Assembly: GCA_013298545.1 (NCBI GenBank)
Contig: JAAFIA010000005.1
Coordinates: forward strand, 39,402-103,401
Direction: 5' to 3'
DNA from: Bacteroidota bacterium
GTDB taxonomy: Bacteria; Bacteroidota; Bacteroidia; Palsa-965
Length of the DNA: 64,000 bases
Each line of letters begins with the position of its first letter. The stretch's first letter is position 1. The notes below the pieces were generated by a model that made no database searches, had not been told where the DNA came from, and saw nothing but the letters and a program-made list of their open reading frames with translations. Positions 28,975-38,466 of this stretch are shown here, in pieces. Both the position numbers and the translations under genes were made by a program.

Positions 28975-30606
28975 ATGGCAGGTGGCAAACAGACCCCGCG
29001 TCAGAAGATGATCGGTATGATGTACTTGGTACTCACCGCTCTTCTCGCACTCAATATTTCGAAAGAAATTATCAACGCGTTCATTACGATCGACACTGGT
29101 CTGAAACGTACGAACGTTAACTTTGACGGTAAGAATGGCATGACTTATCAGGCCTTTGAACTGGCAAAGCTCAACGATGAAAAGAAAGCAAAACCGCTTT
29201 ACGAAAAAGCCATGAAAGTAAAACAACTTTCAGCCGATCTTTGCAAAAAGATCAACGGCCTTCGTGGGGAAATGGTTGCTGATGTCGAGAAGTTTGAAGG
29301 CCCTGATCGGATTAAAAAAGGCGATACACTTCGCCTTGATCTCATCAGCAAGCCCGATGATTACGATATTCCTACCCATTATATGATCGGTGAAGATCCA
29401 GCAAATGTAACTGGAAAAGCTAAAGATCTTAAACAGTGGCTTGGACAATATCAAAAAGACATTAACGCACTTCTTCCTGAAACTTCAAAAGAAAAGCTCA
29501 AAGGAAACTTAGCTACGCTCGACACCAAAGACGTTTACTCAAAAGAAAACGAGAAAATGGTGAACTGGGAATGGTACAATTTCTACCATGCTCCTGTAGT
29601 AGCTTCGATCGCCCAGTTGACCCGTATCCAAAACGATGTGAAAAACACCGAAGGCGACGTAATCAACGAGCTTTACAAATCGATCTCTGCGAACGACTTT
29701 AAATTCGATACACTCGCTGCTAAAGTTGTTGCTCCTACAAGTTATGTATTGCAAGGCGATAAATACGTTGCAAACGTATTCGTTGCTGCTTTCAGTACAA
29801 CGCAAGATCCAGTAATCTGGCTTTGTAACTACGATTCAGTTACCAAAAAACCAAACGGAGCTATTGATTCAACCTCTGTAAAAGTTTCTCGTGGTATTGG
29901 AACATACGAAGTTGCTGCTGGTTCTACTGGTGCTCAGAAATGGGGCGGTTTGATTCGCGTTAAGAAGCCTGACAATACTTGGGATTCTTATCCGTTCAAA
30001 GCCGATTACATTGTAGCTGCTCCTTCTGCTGCTGTATCGCCAACCAAAATGAACGTGTTCTATATTGGTGTTGACAATCCAGTTTCAATTTCTGCTGCTG
30101 GTATTGCTCCAAGCGATGTATCGCCTTCATTTGCTGGTAATGGTGCTATGCGCCCTGCTGGAAAACCTGGTGATTACATTGTAACCGTAAAAGGCGGCAA
30201 CGAAGCTACCATCAACGTTGGTGCAAAACTCAATGGCGCTAACAAATCAATGGGTGCTTTCAAATTCCGTGTAAAACGTGTTCCTGATCCAGTTGCGTTT
30301 GTTGGAAACATCAAAGGCGACGGCCAAATGACCAAAGGCGAACTCAATGCTGCTAGTGGTGTATTTGCCCGTATGGAAAACTTCGATTTCGACTTGTCAT
30401 TCAAGGTTATTTCTTTCGTTCTCTCTGTAAACGTCAATGGCGTATTCGTTGAGAAAAAAGGTAACGGCCCTGCAATCACAGGCGATATGAAATCGTTGTT
30501 GGCTGGTGTACGTCCAGGAAACAAAGTATTCTTTGAACAAATTACCGTACAAGGTCCTGATGGAACGATGCGGAAAATTCCAGGAGTAAACATTAAAGTG
30601 AAGTAA
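28975..30606 (+). CDS. gldM: Gliding motility/T9SS motor protein GldM
   Basis: The rotor partner of GldL. The 543-residue protein has a single N-terminal membrane helix (about 13-35, MMYLVLTALLALNISKE) and a long periplasmic part built of four domains that reaches the GldK/GldN ring. The start MAGGKQTPRQKMIGMMYLVL is diagnostic. It is 55 bases after gldL and 31 bases before gldN. Confidence 0.97.
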   Translation: MAGGKQTPRQKMIGMMYLVLTALLALNISKEIINAFITIDTGLKRTNVNFDGKNGMTYQAFELAKLNDEKKAKPLYEKAMKVKQLSADLCKKINGLRGEMVADVEKFEGPDRIKKGDTLRLDLISKPDDYDIPTHYMIGEDPANVTGKAKDLKQWLGQYQKDINALLPETSKEKLKGNLATLDTKDVYSKENEKMVNWEWYNFYHAPVVASIAQLTRIQNDVKNTEGDVINELYKSISANDFKFDTLAAKVVAPTSYVLQGDKYVANVFVAAFSTTQDPVIWLCNYDSVTKKPNGAIDSTSVKVSRGIGTYEVAAGSTGAQKWGGLIRVKKPDNTWDSYPFKADYIVAAPSAAVSPTKMNVFYIGVDNPVSISAAGIAPSDVSPSFAGNGAMRPAGKPGDYIVTVKGGNEATINVGAKLNGANKSMGAFKFRVKRVPDPVAFVGNIKGDGQMTKGELNAASGVFARMENFDFDLSFKVISFVLSVNVNGVFVEKKGNGPAITGDMKSLLAGVRPGNKVFFEQITVQGPDGTMRKIPGVNIKVK

Positions 30607-30637
30607 GCTAAATCTTCCCAAATTGGAGGAACGAAAC

Positions 30638-31498
30638 ATGAAAACGATCAAGTTTTTGCTAGCCACGTTGGCCATTGTGCTTACCATCGGTACTTCCGAT
30701 GCACAAGTACTCTCCCCAACGTTTCCCGATCAGGTTTACCTGAAGGAAAACTCGCGCGCCCGTAAACCAATTCCATACACGCACCTGCGTGAAGCCGATG
30801 TGAACTGGTCTAAACGCGTGTGGCGTACAATCGACTTACGCGAAAAGTTCAACCATCCGTTGTACTATCCAGAACAACGCATCAACGACCGCCGCAGTAT
30901 GTTCGATGTCATTAAAGATGCTTTGATGACTGGCGAAATTCACGCGTTTGACAATGCGGCTTTGGACGATGAGTTCAAAGTGCAAATGACCAAACCGCAA
31001 ATCGAAGCCCTGTTCGTTCAATGGGATTCTACTAACCAAGTAGAAGACCCAAACAATCCAGGAACATTTATACTTGCTCCAATCAAAACCGAATTGACAT
31101 CAATCGATGTTAAGTCATATTGGATCAAAGAAGATTGGTTCTTCGATAAACAACGCTCTGTTATGGATGTTCGTATCCTCGGCATTTGCCCGATGAAGGA
31201 AAAGAAAGATCCTAGTACTGGCGAAGTTGTTGGTATGGTTCCACTTTTTTGGGTTTACTTCCCAGAGTGCCGTCCTGTTTTTGCAAAAGCTGAAGTCTAT
31301 AACACCAAGACCGATGCAGAACGTCGCACACTCGATGATGTAATCTGGAAACGTATGTTCCAAAGCTACATCCACAAAGAAACCAACGTATATGACCGTA
31401 CTATTCAGTCATACTACACAGGCCTCGATGCACTGCTCGAATCTGAACGTATCAAAAACGATATCTTCATTTACGAACACGATCTCTGGCACTTCTAA
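30638..31498 (+). CDS. gldN: Gliding motility/T9SS ring protein GldN
   Basis: A 286-residue periplasmic protein that forms the outer-membrane-associated ring with GldK. A signal peptide (MKTIKFLLATLAIVLTIGTS, cleaved near SDAQ) is followed by typical GldN segments (PIPYTHLREADVNWSKRVWR, LFWVYFPECRP). I chose the ATG at 30638, preceded by GGAGGA; a TTG 15 bases upstream is less likely. It closes the gldKLMN operon and is followed by a strong terminator. Confidence 0.96.
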   Translation: MKTIKFLLATLAIVLTIGTSDAQVLSPTFPDQVYLKENSRARKPIPYTHLREADVNWSKRVWRTIDLREKFNHPLYYPEQRINDRRSMFDVIKDALMTGEIHAFDNAALDDEFKVQMTKPQIEALFVQWDSTNQVEDPNNPGTFILAPIKTELTSIDVKSYWIKEDWFFDKQRSVMDVRILGICPMKEKKDPSTGEVVGMVPLFWVYFPECRPVFAKAEVYNTKTDAERRTLDDVIWKRMFQSYIHKETNVYDRTIQSYYTGLDALLESERIKNDIFIYEHDLWHF

Positions 31499-31512
31499 TA
31501 CCATCAAAATTC

Positions 31513-31547
31513 AAAACGGCTATTCTGAAACGAATAGCCGTTTTTTT
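31513..31547 (+). terminator. Terminator of the gldKLMN operon
   Basis: An 11-bp stem (AAACGGCTATT/AATAGCCGTTT) with an 8-base loop, followed by T-rich sequence, 15 bases after the gldN stop. Confidence 0.85.
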
Positions 31548-31549
31548 AT

Positions 31550-31739
31550 GAGCCTGTTTAAAATTTGTCCCGAAGCATCGGGATTGAGAATTGTTATGAT
31601 GCATTTTTGTGCCAGACGAGGCGCGTTTTGAAGGCCATAGCGGCGCGCCTACGGTCAAAAAATGCAACGAAGTATGGTGCAAAAAGGCGCATAACAATTC
31701 CGAGGCTTCGGAACAAAGGATGAAATTTAAACAGGCTCT
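31550..31739. repeat. MITE-like dispersed repeat, copy 2 (190 bp, with two palindrome inserts)
   Basis: The same ends and core as copy 1, but 23 bp longer. In place of TTT near the left end it has TCCCGAAGCATCGGGA (31568-31583), and in place of AAT near the right end it has TTCCGAGGCTTCGGAA (31698-31713). It directly abuts the gldN terminator. Confidence 0.85.
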
Positions 31740-31797
31740 ATGTCTTAAAAAATATTAAACGCACACCAAGCCACAACGCATTTTTGTTTTTTGTTGC

Positions 31798-32511
31798 ATG
31801 CATCCCATTCGCCGCTATTTTATTCGTCCGGTTTTAAAAACGCTGCTTGTGTTTAGTGCTTGCATTTTACTTTATGTTGCCTATGCGTTTATCGGAACAA
31901 TTATTCCTGTGAATACTGCGTATCAAGCACCCGTGAGCGGCACAACAATTTATGTGCGTTCGAATGGATTTCATACGGATTTGATTTTGCCCATGCATCA
32001 CACCGATTCTACGTTAGATTGGATGCATATTTTAAACAACGATTCTTTGCGAGAACGATTCAATCAACGTGCTTGGATTGCATTGGGTTGGGGCGATGAA
32101 GGATTTTATTTCGATTCATACAACGGAAAATTTCCGGATGCAAGTACAACCGCCAATGCCATTTTCTGGCCCACACATGCGCTCATGCACGTGGAGTTTA
32201 TACAACAGCGTCCCAAAATTGGCGAACAAATCATTCAATTGCATCTCCGCGATTCGGAGTACCGAAAATTATGCGCAGCCATTCAGCATTCATTCTCACG
32301 ACAACCAAACGGATTTTTTTCGTTGCGTAAAGAACCAGGATATTATTACAACGATGTTTTTTATGATGCCGAAAATCAATATCACTTATTCAGCACGTGC
32401 AATCATTGGACAAACGATGTGTTGAAACAAGCTGGCTTGAAGGCCTCACTCACCGCGCCTTTTGACCGCTCTGTGTTGTGGCGTTTTCGTTCTCCCGAAA
32501 CAGAAAACTGA
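31798..32511 (+). CDS. DUF2459/TIGR02117-family membrane-anchored protein
   Basis: A 237-residue protein with an N-terminal membrane segment (about 13-36) and a periplasmic domain with YVRSNGFHTDLILP, GWGDEGFYF and YHLFSTCNHWTND. These motifs match the DUF2459 family, whose conserved His and Cys look like an NlpC/P60- or transglutaminase-like active site. Function is not established. It is a single gene preceded by repeat copy 2. Confidence 0.78.
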   Translation: MHPIRRYFIRPVLKTLLVFSACILLYVAYAFIGTIIPVNTAYQAPVSGTTIYVRSNGFHTDLILPMHHTDSTLDWMHILNNDSLRERFNQRAWIALGWGDEGFYFDSYNGKFPDASTTANAIFWPTHALMHVEFIQQRPKIGEQIIQLHLRDSEYRKLCAAIQHSFSRQPNGFFSLRKEPGYYYNDVFYDAENQYHLFSTCNHWTNDVLKQAGLKASLTAPFDRSVLWRFRSPETEN

Positions 32512-32541
32512 GCAAGCGCCTCATCATCGTTGCGAAAGGTT

Positions 32542-32549
32542 TACCTTTG
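32542..32549 (+). promoter_or_regulatory. TAnnTTTG -7 box before the CBU_0592-like gene
   Basis: TACCTTTG is a perfect -7 match, 24 bases before the ATG at 32573. Confidence 0.5.
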
Positions 32550-32572
32550 CTTCGATTTAAAAACACAACCGT

Positions 32573-32824
32573 ATGACTGCTGCTGATTGGATTGGAAGTG
32601 CTGGCGTTGCATTATTGCTCGTTGCCTATTTTTTTAATTTACGTGGATGGCTTAAAATCGATTCGCCAACGTATGCGTTATTGAATTTACTCGGTGCAGG
32701 TTTAGCTGGATTAGCTTCTGCTTTGTTGCATTACTGGCCATTTATTATTCTCGAAGCTGTTTGGGTCTTGGTATCGCTTGCCGCGCTTTGGAAAAATTTG
32801 AAGCAACAAAATTCACAGCCCTAA
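32573..32824 (+). CDS. CBU_0592-like small membrane protein
   Basis: An 83-residue integral membrane protein with three hydrophobic segments (about 6-22, 34-50, 54-74). The start DWIGSAGVALLLVAYFFNL and the LEAVWVLVSLAALWK ending match the CBU_0592-like domain, a small membrane family of unknown function. It has its own likely promoter and is convergent with the transporter gene on the other strand, 21 bases away. Confidence 0.75.
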   Translation: MTAADWIGSAGVALLLVAYFFNLRGWLKIDSPTYALLNLLGAGLAGLASALLHYWPFIILEAVWVLVSLAALWKNLKQQNSQP

Positions 32825-32845
32825 GTGGAGTGAAATTAGTAGTGT

Positions 32846-34183
32846 TTATTTTTTCGCTTCGCGGAAACGTGTAAACATCAACGCCGCCCCCACGCACAAG
32901 CCCGCGCCCACCAGGCCACTCAGCCGCAAGCCCCAATCATCGCCCGGATCTTTACCGAAAATGGTCAGCATCGAAAAAACGGCAATGCCCAAGGTTTGAC
33001 CCAATTTTACCGCAAAGTATTTTACCGCAAAAAATAATCCTTCCCGATTTTCACCCGTCACATCTGCATCCAACCGCGCAATGTCGGCGAGAATGGCCGG
33101 AGGCAAAATGCCCAATGCTGCCAGCGGAAACGAAGCCATGCCCACAAAAATAAATAGTTGTACTTTTCCCGGAAGTGGCACTTTCCCAATCAGAAAAACA
33201 CAGGCACTTGCAATGCCAAGAATGGCAAACGCCAACAATACCAATTTCTTCTTGCCATACTTCGCCGATAAACGATTCAGCGGAACATAAAAAAGCAACG
33301 AAGCCGCAACCATTGTTCCCATCAACACCACACCCATCGACTCATTTTCGCCCGCTAAAACTGTTACGAAATAAAGCAAACCACTCGTAATAATATACAA
33401 CGCCATGTAGTAGGCAAAATCGGCAATCACATACGCTCTGAAATTTGAATTGCGTAAGGCCGAACGCAACGATGCCAATAACGGTTCGTGCGAAGGCTTG
33501 CTTCGTGTAAGCTTGCGTTCATCAATCAGTAATACAGGAACGAGCATTAATATTCCGCCCAACACACATAAAATCCAGATGGCCAATTGCAACGCATCAA
33601 TGCGCGCTGTTGCCAACGATAGGTATTGCATGAGATCAGCCAAATTGTTGGATGCAGCACTTGCCACAATACCAAAAACAAAACCTGCTTGTTGCCATGT
33701 TGCTAAATTCAAACGTTCTTCGGCTGTTGCTGCAAGCTCCGGCAATAAGGCATTACACGGAATGATATACGTTGTAGCTGCAATGAAAAACAAACCCAAT
33801 GTAATGGCCAACCACCACGCATTGCCAACGCTCGCTTCCGAATCAGGTGGCGAAAATACAAGCGCACAACACACCACCGCCGGAATCAAACTCCACAGCA
33901 TAAACGGAATGCGTCGCCCATGCGGATGCGTTGACTGATCGCTTTTCTGTCCGATAAATGGATCATACACCGCATCGAGCAAACGACCCGCAGACGTAAT
34001 TAACGCGAGTAAATTAAATGCGCCAAAAAATGTAATCTGCATCAACATCGGATTCCATCCCGCATTCGATGGCGGAATCCAGAAGTAGGGCAGAAGCACA
34101 CCAATAATATTCACGAGAATGCTCCAGCCCGCCATGCCAGCAGCATAAGCCAAACGAGTACGACGTGTGAGCACGTGTTGCAA
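32846..34183 (-). CDS. GPH-family (MFS_2) sugar:cation symporter-like transporter
   Basis: A 445-residue inner-membrane transporter with 12 predicted helices. The N-terminal half has the GPH hallmarks DAVYDPFIGQKSDQS and HGRRIPFM, seen in the glycoside-pentoside-hexuronide:cation symporters. The substrate is unknown; the neighbours give no sugar pathway. It ends next to the CBU_0592-like gene and starts 21 bases after the HHH-barrel gene on the same strand, so the three minus-strand genes at 32.8-37.2 kb may be co-transcribed. Confidence 0.82.
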   Translation of the reverse strand: MQHVLTRRTRLAYAAGMAGWSILVNIIGVLLPYFWIPPSNAGWNPMLMQITFFGAFNLLALITSAGRLLDAVYDPFIGQKSDQSTHPHGRRIPFMLWSLIPAVVCCALVFSPPDSEASVGNAWWLAITLGLFFIAATTYIIPCNALLPELAATAEERLNLATWQQAGFVFGIVASAASNNLADLMQYLSLATARIDALQLAIWILCVLGGILMLVPVLLIDERKLTRSKPSHEPLLASLRSALRNSNFRAYVIADFAYYMALYIITSGLLYFVTVLAGENESMGVVLMGTMVAASLLFYVPLNRLSAKYGKKKLVLLAFAILGIASACVFLIGKVPLPGKVQLFIFVGMASFPLAALGILPPAILADIARLDADVTGENREGLFFAVKYFAVKLGQTLGIAVFSMLTIFGKDPGDDWGLRLSGLVGAGLCVGAALMFTRFREAKK

Positions 34184-34204
34184 AATAAAAGAGCTTAGGA
34201 AAAA

Positions 34205-36337
34205 TTAAAGTTTCAACCGAATTTGTAATTTCACTTCAGTACGCGCATTGCCTTGAATTTCAGTCAACGAACCTTCACTGATAACATCTTGATTGGTATA
34301 GACTGTACGTGCTACACGAAACCACAATTCAAATTTTCGGTTGATGTCCCAATTGATCATGGCATACATCCGCGCACCTTTGTAGTAATACGACGGAATT
34401 GAAAATACATACGGCATATCGTTTTCATACGCATAAATACGCGAGAAATAAGTATCGCTTTGAAACAGTGCCAAACGACCTGTAAACGAAAGCGGACTGC
34501 CGAGTTTCTTGTACGTTACATCTTGCCATACAACAAACCCATTTTGCACTACATCGTTTGATGGCTTGTATTGCGTAAACTCAATACGATTGCGTAAACG
34601 AATGGAGAGTGATGCTGGATACTGAATTTGAAAACGGTAATTGTCTTGTGTCAACGGAATGATGTAGTCGATTTCCGCATCTTCATCATTCGCATTGATA
34701 AAGCGTTCGCGGTGACGGTAACGAAAATACATATCTGTTTTTTTATCAGGCGTATAATTGATCTGCACCAAAAGATCGGAACCGCGCGAAGGCCCATCAA
34801 TCTGGAATTTCAACCACGGAAACCGAAAACGATCAATATAGGCGTTGATGGTAACACGACGAATAGGCGACATGCGTACACCAAAAAATATCCCTTGTTC
34901 ATTTGCCGGAAGACTCCCATCGGCAAACGCATTGCCTAAAACATTTTGAAAATCGCGCAACAAATAACGGTGATGCACCGAAAGCGCCAAACGCGAATCA
35001 AGGCTCATCAGCAACCCATTTACGGTTGCCAGCCCACCATTTTCGCTCCGCGCTGTTTCGCCAAAAAAGTTGATGTTGCGATACACATAACTATAATCAA
35101 TGCCAAGCACCATATTTTTTTGTGCAGAAAACTCAAACTGATTATAAACACTTAAACTCCGCGATAAATTGGCCCCCAATTGTTGGTACATACCCGTAAC
35201 ACCCAAACGCAAGCGTGTTCCATTGTAACCCAAATGTCCGCCCATAACCGTTTCTGTAATGGCGCGACGATCGGCCATTTCTGCTGGCGTGGTATGCAAA
35301 CCTGTTTGTTGTAAACTGGTTACTTCTAAAATTTCAATGTCTGTTCCCGATGTATCGCTCGTCAAGATATTCGCATCAATGCGTTTGCGCGAATATAAAA
35401 CCGTAGCATCAAATTTTTTGAAACGCATCGTTACTGCCGCCCCACGCAAAAAACGCGTTTCATCGGCAGAAGAATACGGACGAATGCCCCCCGCATTCCG
35501 ACGCACATTGACGGCATCCGAAGTTTTACCAAATGCAAAGCCCGTTAGCAACGTCAATCCTTGTCCAAACCCCGCTTGATAATCGCCAATACAAAGCGTT
35601 TTCACAGGCCCGATATTTTTGATTGCTAAATGCGCCGAGTAAAAATCAAATCCTTGCTTTTGTGTGCCACGGAAAAATTCTTCGCCAGCATCTTTATCTG
35701 CAACAAAACCCCAACTCACAAAATTGGAATAGGTAAACCGATAACGCGCAAACACCCGATACGGCGAGCCTAAATAACGCGAGTTCGGACTTTCAGCTAA
35801 GGCCGCACTATCAATTGCCGAAAATCCTTTTTGACTTTCTACAATCCGTTGCGAACGCGCCACAAACTCATGTTTTCCGTTTTTAAACATTTCGCGCGCG
35901 GTGAAATGCCCAGAATTTGTTGTATCAAATACTTTGATGTAAGGAAGAATTCTGAAAATCAATTCCAAATCAAACCCATCTACCGCTTGCAATTCGTAAA
36001 CCGAAATCAATGTGCCGAATTTTTCGCGATGCGCCAACAAGGCATTTAACTGAACATCGTTGAGCAGGCCTAAATCTTCCAACTCTTCGCGCGTGGCCGT
36101 ATTCAAATTCAACGGGTGCGCAGCATAATAAGAAAGGTTGTCGATCAAGTTCGTATAATCTGCATCCTCGTTTTCTAAATTCTCCGAAAGATTCTCAATT
36201 TGTTGTTGAACTGGATCGGGTGTTGTTGAGGTATCGGTTTGTGCCTGTGCATTACTCGCAAAAAGCAACGCAACAACGAGCCACATCGATGCAGCAAAAA
36301 AACGGAAGCGTGAAAGCACGTGCGTTACGTTCATCAT
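34205..36337 (-). CDS. Helix-hairpin-helix protein with predicted outer-membrane beta-barrel
   Basis: A 710-residue exported protein. A signal peptide (cleaved after SNAQA, about residue 33) is followed by ComEA-like helix-hairpin-helix motifs (about 75-135: LNLNTATREELEDLGLL and YELQAVDGFDLE). The remaining 550 residues are rich in alternating aromatic/polar strands and end RTEVKLQIRLKL, like an outer-membrane barrel. HHH motifs bind DNA without sequence preference in ComEA, so DNA handling at the cell surface is possible; other Bacteroidota carry this family without a known function. I chose the ATG at 36337; a TTG 6 bases earlier is also open. The upstream PorV/Q-like gene ends 6 bases before. 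Confidence 0.75.
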   Translation of the reverse strand: MMNVTHVLSRFRFFAASMWLVVALLFASNAQAQTDTSTTPDPVQQQIENLSENLENEDADYTNLIDNLSYYAAHPLNLNTATREELEDLGLLNDVQLNALLAHREKFGTLISVYELQAVDGFDLELIFRILPYIKVFDTTNSGHFTAREMFKNGKHEFVARSQRIVESQKGFSAIDSAALAESPNSRYLGSPYRVFARYRFTYSNFVSWGFVADKDAGEEFFRGTQKQGFDFYSAHLAIKNIGPVKTLCIGDYQAGFGQGLTLLTGFAFGKTSDAVNVRRNAGGIRPYSSADETRFLRGAAVTMRFKKFDATVLYSRKRIDANILTSDTSGTDIEILEVTSLQQTGLHTTPAEMADRRAITETVMGGHLGYNGTRLRLGVTGMYQQLGANLSRSLSVYNQFEFSAQKNMVLGIDYSYVYRNINFFGETARSENGGLATVNGLLMSLDSRLALSVHHRYLLRDFQNVLGNAFADGSLPANEQGIFFGVRMSPIRRVTINAYIDRFRFPWLKFQIDGPSRGSDLLVQINYTPDKKTDMYFRYRHRERFINANDEDAEIDYIIPLTQDNYRFQIQYPASLSIRLRNRIEFTQYKPSNDVVQNGFVVWQDVTYKKLGSPLSFTGRLALFQSDTYFSRIYAYENDMPYVFSIPSYYYKGARMYAMINWDINRKFELWFRVARTVYTNQDVISEGSLTEIQGNARTEVKLQIRLKL

Positions 36338-36343
36338 CAGCAA

Positions 36344-37159
36344 TTAATCAAAGCCATATTGAATGCCCGCTTGTGGCGAGAAGCCCAACGTGCTGTGAAA
36401 CGTAGATGCAAAATCGAGGCGGAACTTATTAAACTCCAGTCCAAAACCAAACGCCGTTAATCCAGGATTGCTCGCCGCACCAGCGCGCAAATAAAAACTT
36501 TTTACCGGATGGTATTCCAAGCCACCACGAATGCTTGGTTTGTACTCAATATCTTTTTCTGCTTCGAGGGTTACAAAGACCTTCTCCGAAAATTTATACA
36601 AAGCACCCAAACGCATCACCATCGGCAAACGTTCGCTGACATTGCCATTCAATTTGCTACGGGTAATATTAAACACATGAAAACCCAAATACAGATTTTT
36701 TACAGGCTCGGCCAAAATGCCCAACTCGCCAGCCACCGCAGATCCTGTTCCATAATTTTCGGCAATGCGTGTTTGCAAATAATCCAACTGCACCGATGCC
36801 GAAAAACGCTCCCCCAATTTTTTAGCGAAAGCAAGACCCAATTTATTCTGACTATACTGCGAATACCCAAACGACGATGCCTCCAGTCCAAAAACGCCTG
36901 CTTTAATTGGCAAGGCAGCACCAAAGGCTTTCATGCTCAATTCCTTCAACAGAAAACGATTTTCATAAAACAAACCCGCTTGAAATGTATTGATGTATGC
37001 CAAGCCCGCTTGGTTGTTATGAACGCTCCATAAGTCGCCACGCAGGGCTACGCCCGACTGCGCAAAACCCGCACTCCGCGCACCTAGTGGATCATTGTCG
37101 CCAGCATGTGCAACAGGTGCAAGCACAACGAAAATAAACAGTAGAAAAGAGTATCTCAT
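36344..37159 (-). CDS. PorV/PorQ-like outer-membrane barrel protein
   Basis: A 271-residue exported protein. A signal peptide (MRYSFLLFIFVVLAPVAHAG) is followed by GARSAGFAQSGVALRGDLWSVHNNQAGL, the N-terminal signature of FadL-like PorV/PorQ proteins, in which WSVHNNQAG contacts the barrel plug. The C-terminus ends GIQYGFD, typical of a last barrel strand. PorV and PorQ belong to the T9SS attachment complex, but there are many paralogues, so this may be one specialised for the HHH-barrel protein encoded 6 bases downstream. I chose the ATG at 37159 for the signal peptide. Confidence 0.72.
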   Translation of the reverse strand: MRYSFLLFIFVVLAPVAHAGDNDPLGARSAGFAQSGVALRGDLWSVHNNQAGLAYINTFQAGLFYENRFLLKELSMKAFGAALPIKAGVFGLEASSFGYSQYSQNKLGLAFAKKLGERFSASVQLDYLQTRIAENYGTGSAVAGELGILAEPVKNLYLGFHVFNITRSKLNGNVSERLPMVMRLGALYKFSEKVFVTLEAEKDIEYKPSIRGGLEYHPVKSFYLRAGAASNPGLTAFGFGLEFNKFRLDFASTFHSTLGFSPQAGIQYGFD

Positions 37160-37325
37160 TGGCACTAAAGATAGTTGGGAATACCATACCAACCAAACAC
37201 CCCAAACCATTATTTTTTGTCATTTATCGGATTATATTTGTGTAAACGGCTACCGCATAAAAACACACCAATACCCTGTTTTCGATCAAACCAGTATTCC
37301 ATAACCGCTGTTTGTATCGAAATGT

Positions 37326-37333
37326 TAAATTTG
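37326..37333 (+). promoter_or_regulatory. TAnnTTTG -7 box before gcvT
   Basis: TAAATTTG is a perfect -7 match 22 bases before the gcvT start. No glycine riboswitch fold is recognisable in the 195-base gap upstream. Confidence 0.45.
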
Positions 37334-37354
37334 CCACTCATTTAACCAATCACA

Positions 37355-38452
37355 ATGGATACGACTACACTCAAATCAACCGCACTTTCCGAAACACACA
37401 TTGCCCTCGGCGCAAAAATGGTTCCCTTTGCCGGATATAATATGCCTGTTTCTTACGCAGGTCTCAACGAAGAACACCTTACTGTCCGCAATGGCGTTGG
37501 TGTGTTTGACGTATCGCACATGGGCGAGTTTATCCTCAAAGGCGATCGTGCACTTGATTTGATTCAATATGTTACAAGTAATGATGCTGCGCAATTGTAC
37601 GATGGACGTGTGCAGTATTCGTGCCTTCCAAACGGACAAGGCGGAATTGTTGACGATTTACTCGTTTATCGCATGGATGAGAAAACATACATGCTCGTGG
37701 TTAATGCGTCTAACATTACCAAAGACTGGAATTGGATTGCTACACACAATACCTTTGGCGTAGATATGAAAGATATTTCCGACCGCACTTCTTTACTCGC
37801 GGTTCAAGGTCCTAAAGCGATTTTTGCGCTGCAAAAATTGACCTCAGAAAATCTCTCAGAAATTCCTTACTACCATTTCAAAAAAGGAACATTTGCCGGT
37901 TGCGAAAACGTCGTCATCTCCAATACAGGCTATACTGGTGCGGGTGGCTTTGAAATTTATTTCGATAATGAAGTTGCCGATAAAATTTGGAAAGCCGTGT
38001 TTGAAGCAGGCGAAGAATTTGGCATCAAACCAATCGGTCTTGGAGCGCGCGATACCCTTCGTTTAGAAATGGGTTTCTGCTTATACGGAAATGATATTGA
38101 CGATACCACGTCGCCAATTGAAGCGGGTTTGGGTTGGATTACCAAATTCAACAAAGACTTTATCGATAAAGAACGTTTGCTCCAACACAAAGAAGGTGGT
38201 GTATCGCGCAAGCTTGTTGCTTTTGAAATGATCGATCGCGGTATTCCACGCCACGATTACGAAATTGTTGACGCTGCCGGAAACGTTATTGGAAAAGTAA
38301 CTTCTGGAACTCAAGCACCATCTTTGCAAAAAGGAATCGGAATGGGTTATGTGCAAACAGCGCATGCCAAAATTGGAACAGAAATTTTTATCCGTGTGCG
38401 CGATAAATCACTCAAAGCACAACTTGTCAAATTGCCTTTCTTCAAAGCGTAA
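37355..38452 (+). CDS. gcvT: Glycine cleavage system T protein (aminomethyltransferase)
   Basis: Transfers the methylene group from aminomethyl-lipoyl-H protein to tetrahydrofolate, releasing ammonia. The 365-residue protein shows [11 protein letters not shown], the folate-binding [11 protein letters not shown] segment with [17 protein letters not shown], and a C-terminal barrel domain. No gcvH or gcvP is next to it, as is usual in Bacteroidota. comB follows 14 bases later, so the two may be co-transcribed. Confidence 0.96.
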   Translation: MDTTTLKSTALSETHIALGAKMVPFAGYNMPVSYAGLNEEHLTVRNGVGVFDVSHMGEFILKGDRALDLIQYVTSNDAAQLYDGRVQYSCLPNGQGGIVDDLLVYRMDEKTYMLVVNASNITKDWNWIATHNTFGVDMKDISDRTSLLAVQGPKAIFALQKLTSENLSEIPYYHFKKGTFAGCENVVISNTGYTGAGGFEIYFDNEVADKIWKAVFEAGEEFGIKPIGLGARDTLRLEMGFCLYGNDIDDTTSPIEAGLGWITKFNKDFIDKERLLQHKEGGVSRKLVAFEMIDRGIPRHDYEIVDAAGNVIGKVTSGTQAPSLQKGIGMGYVQTAHAKIGTEIFIRVRDKSLKAQLVKLPFFKA

Positions 38453-38466
38453 TTTAATTTCCGCGT

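Noticed and set aside
37211..37354. Glycine riboswitch before gcvT
   Set aside because: No aptamer-like paired helices or conserved core could be recognised; only a -7 box is supported.
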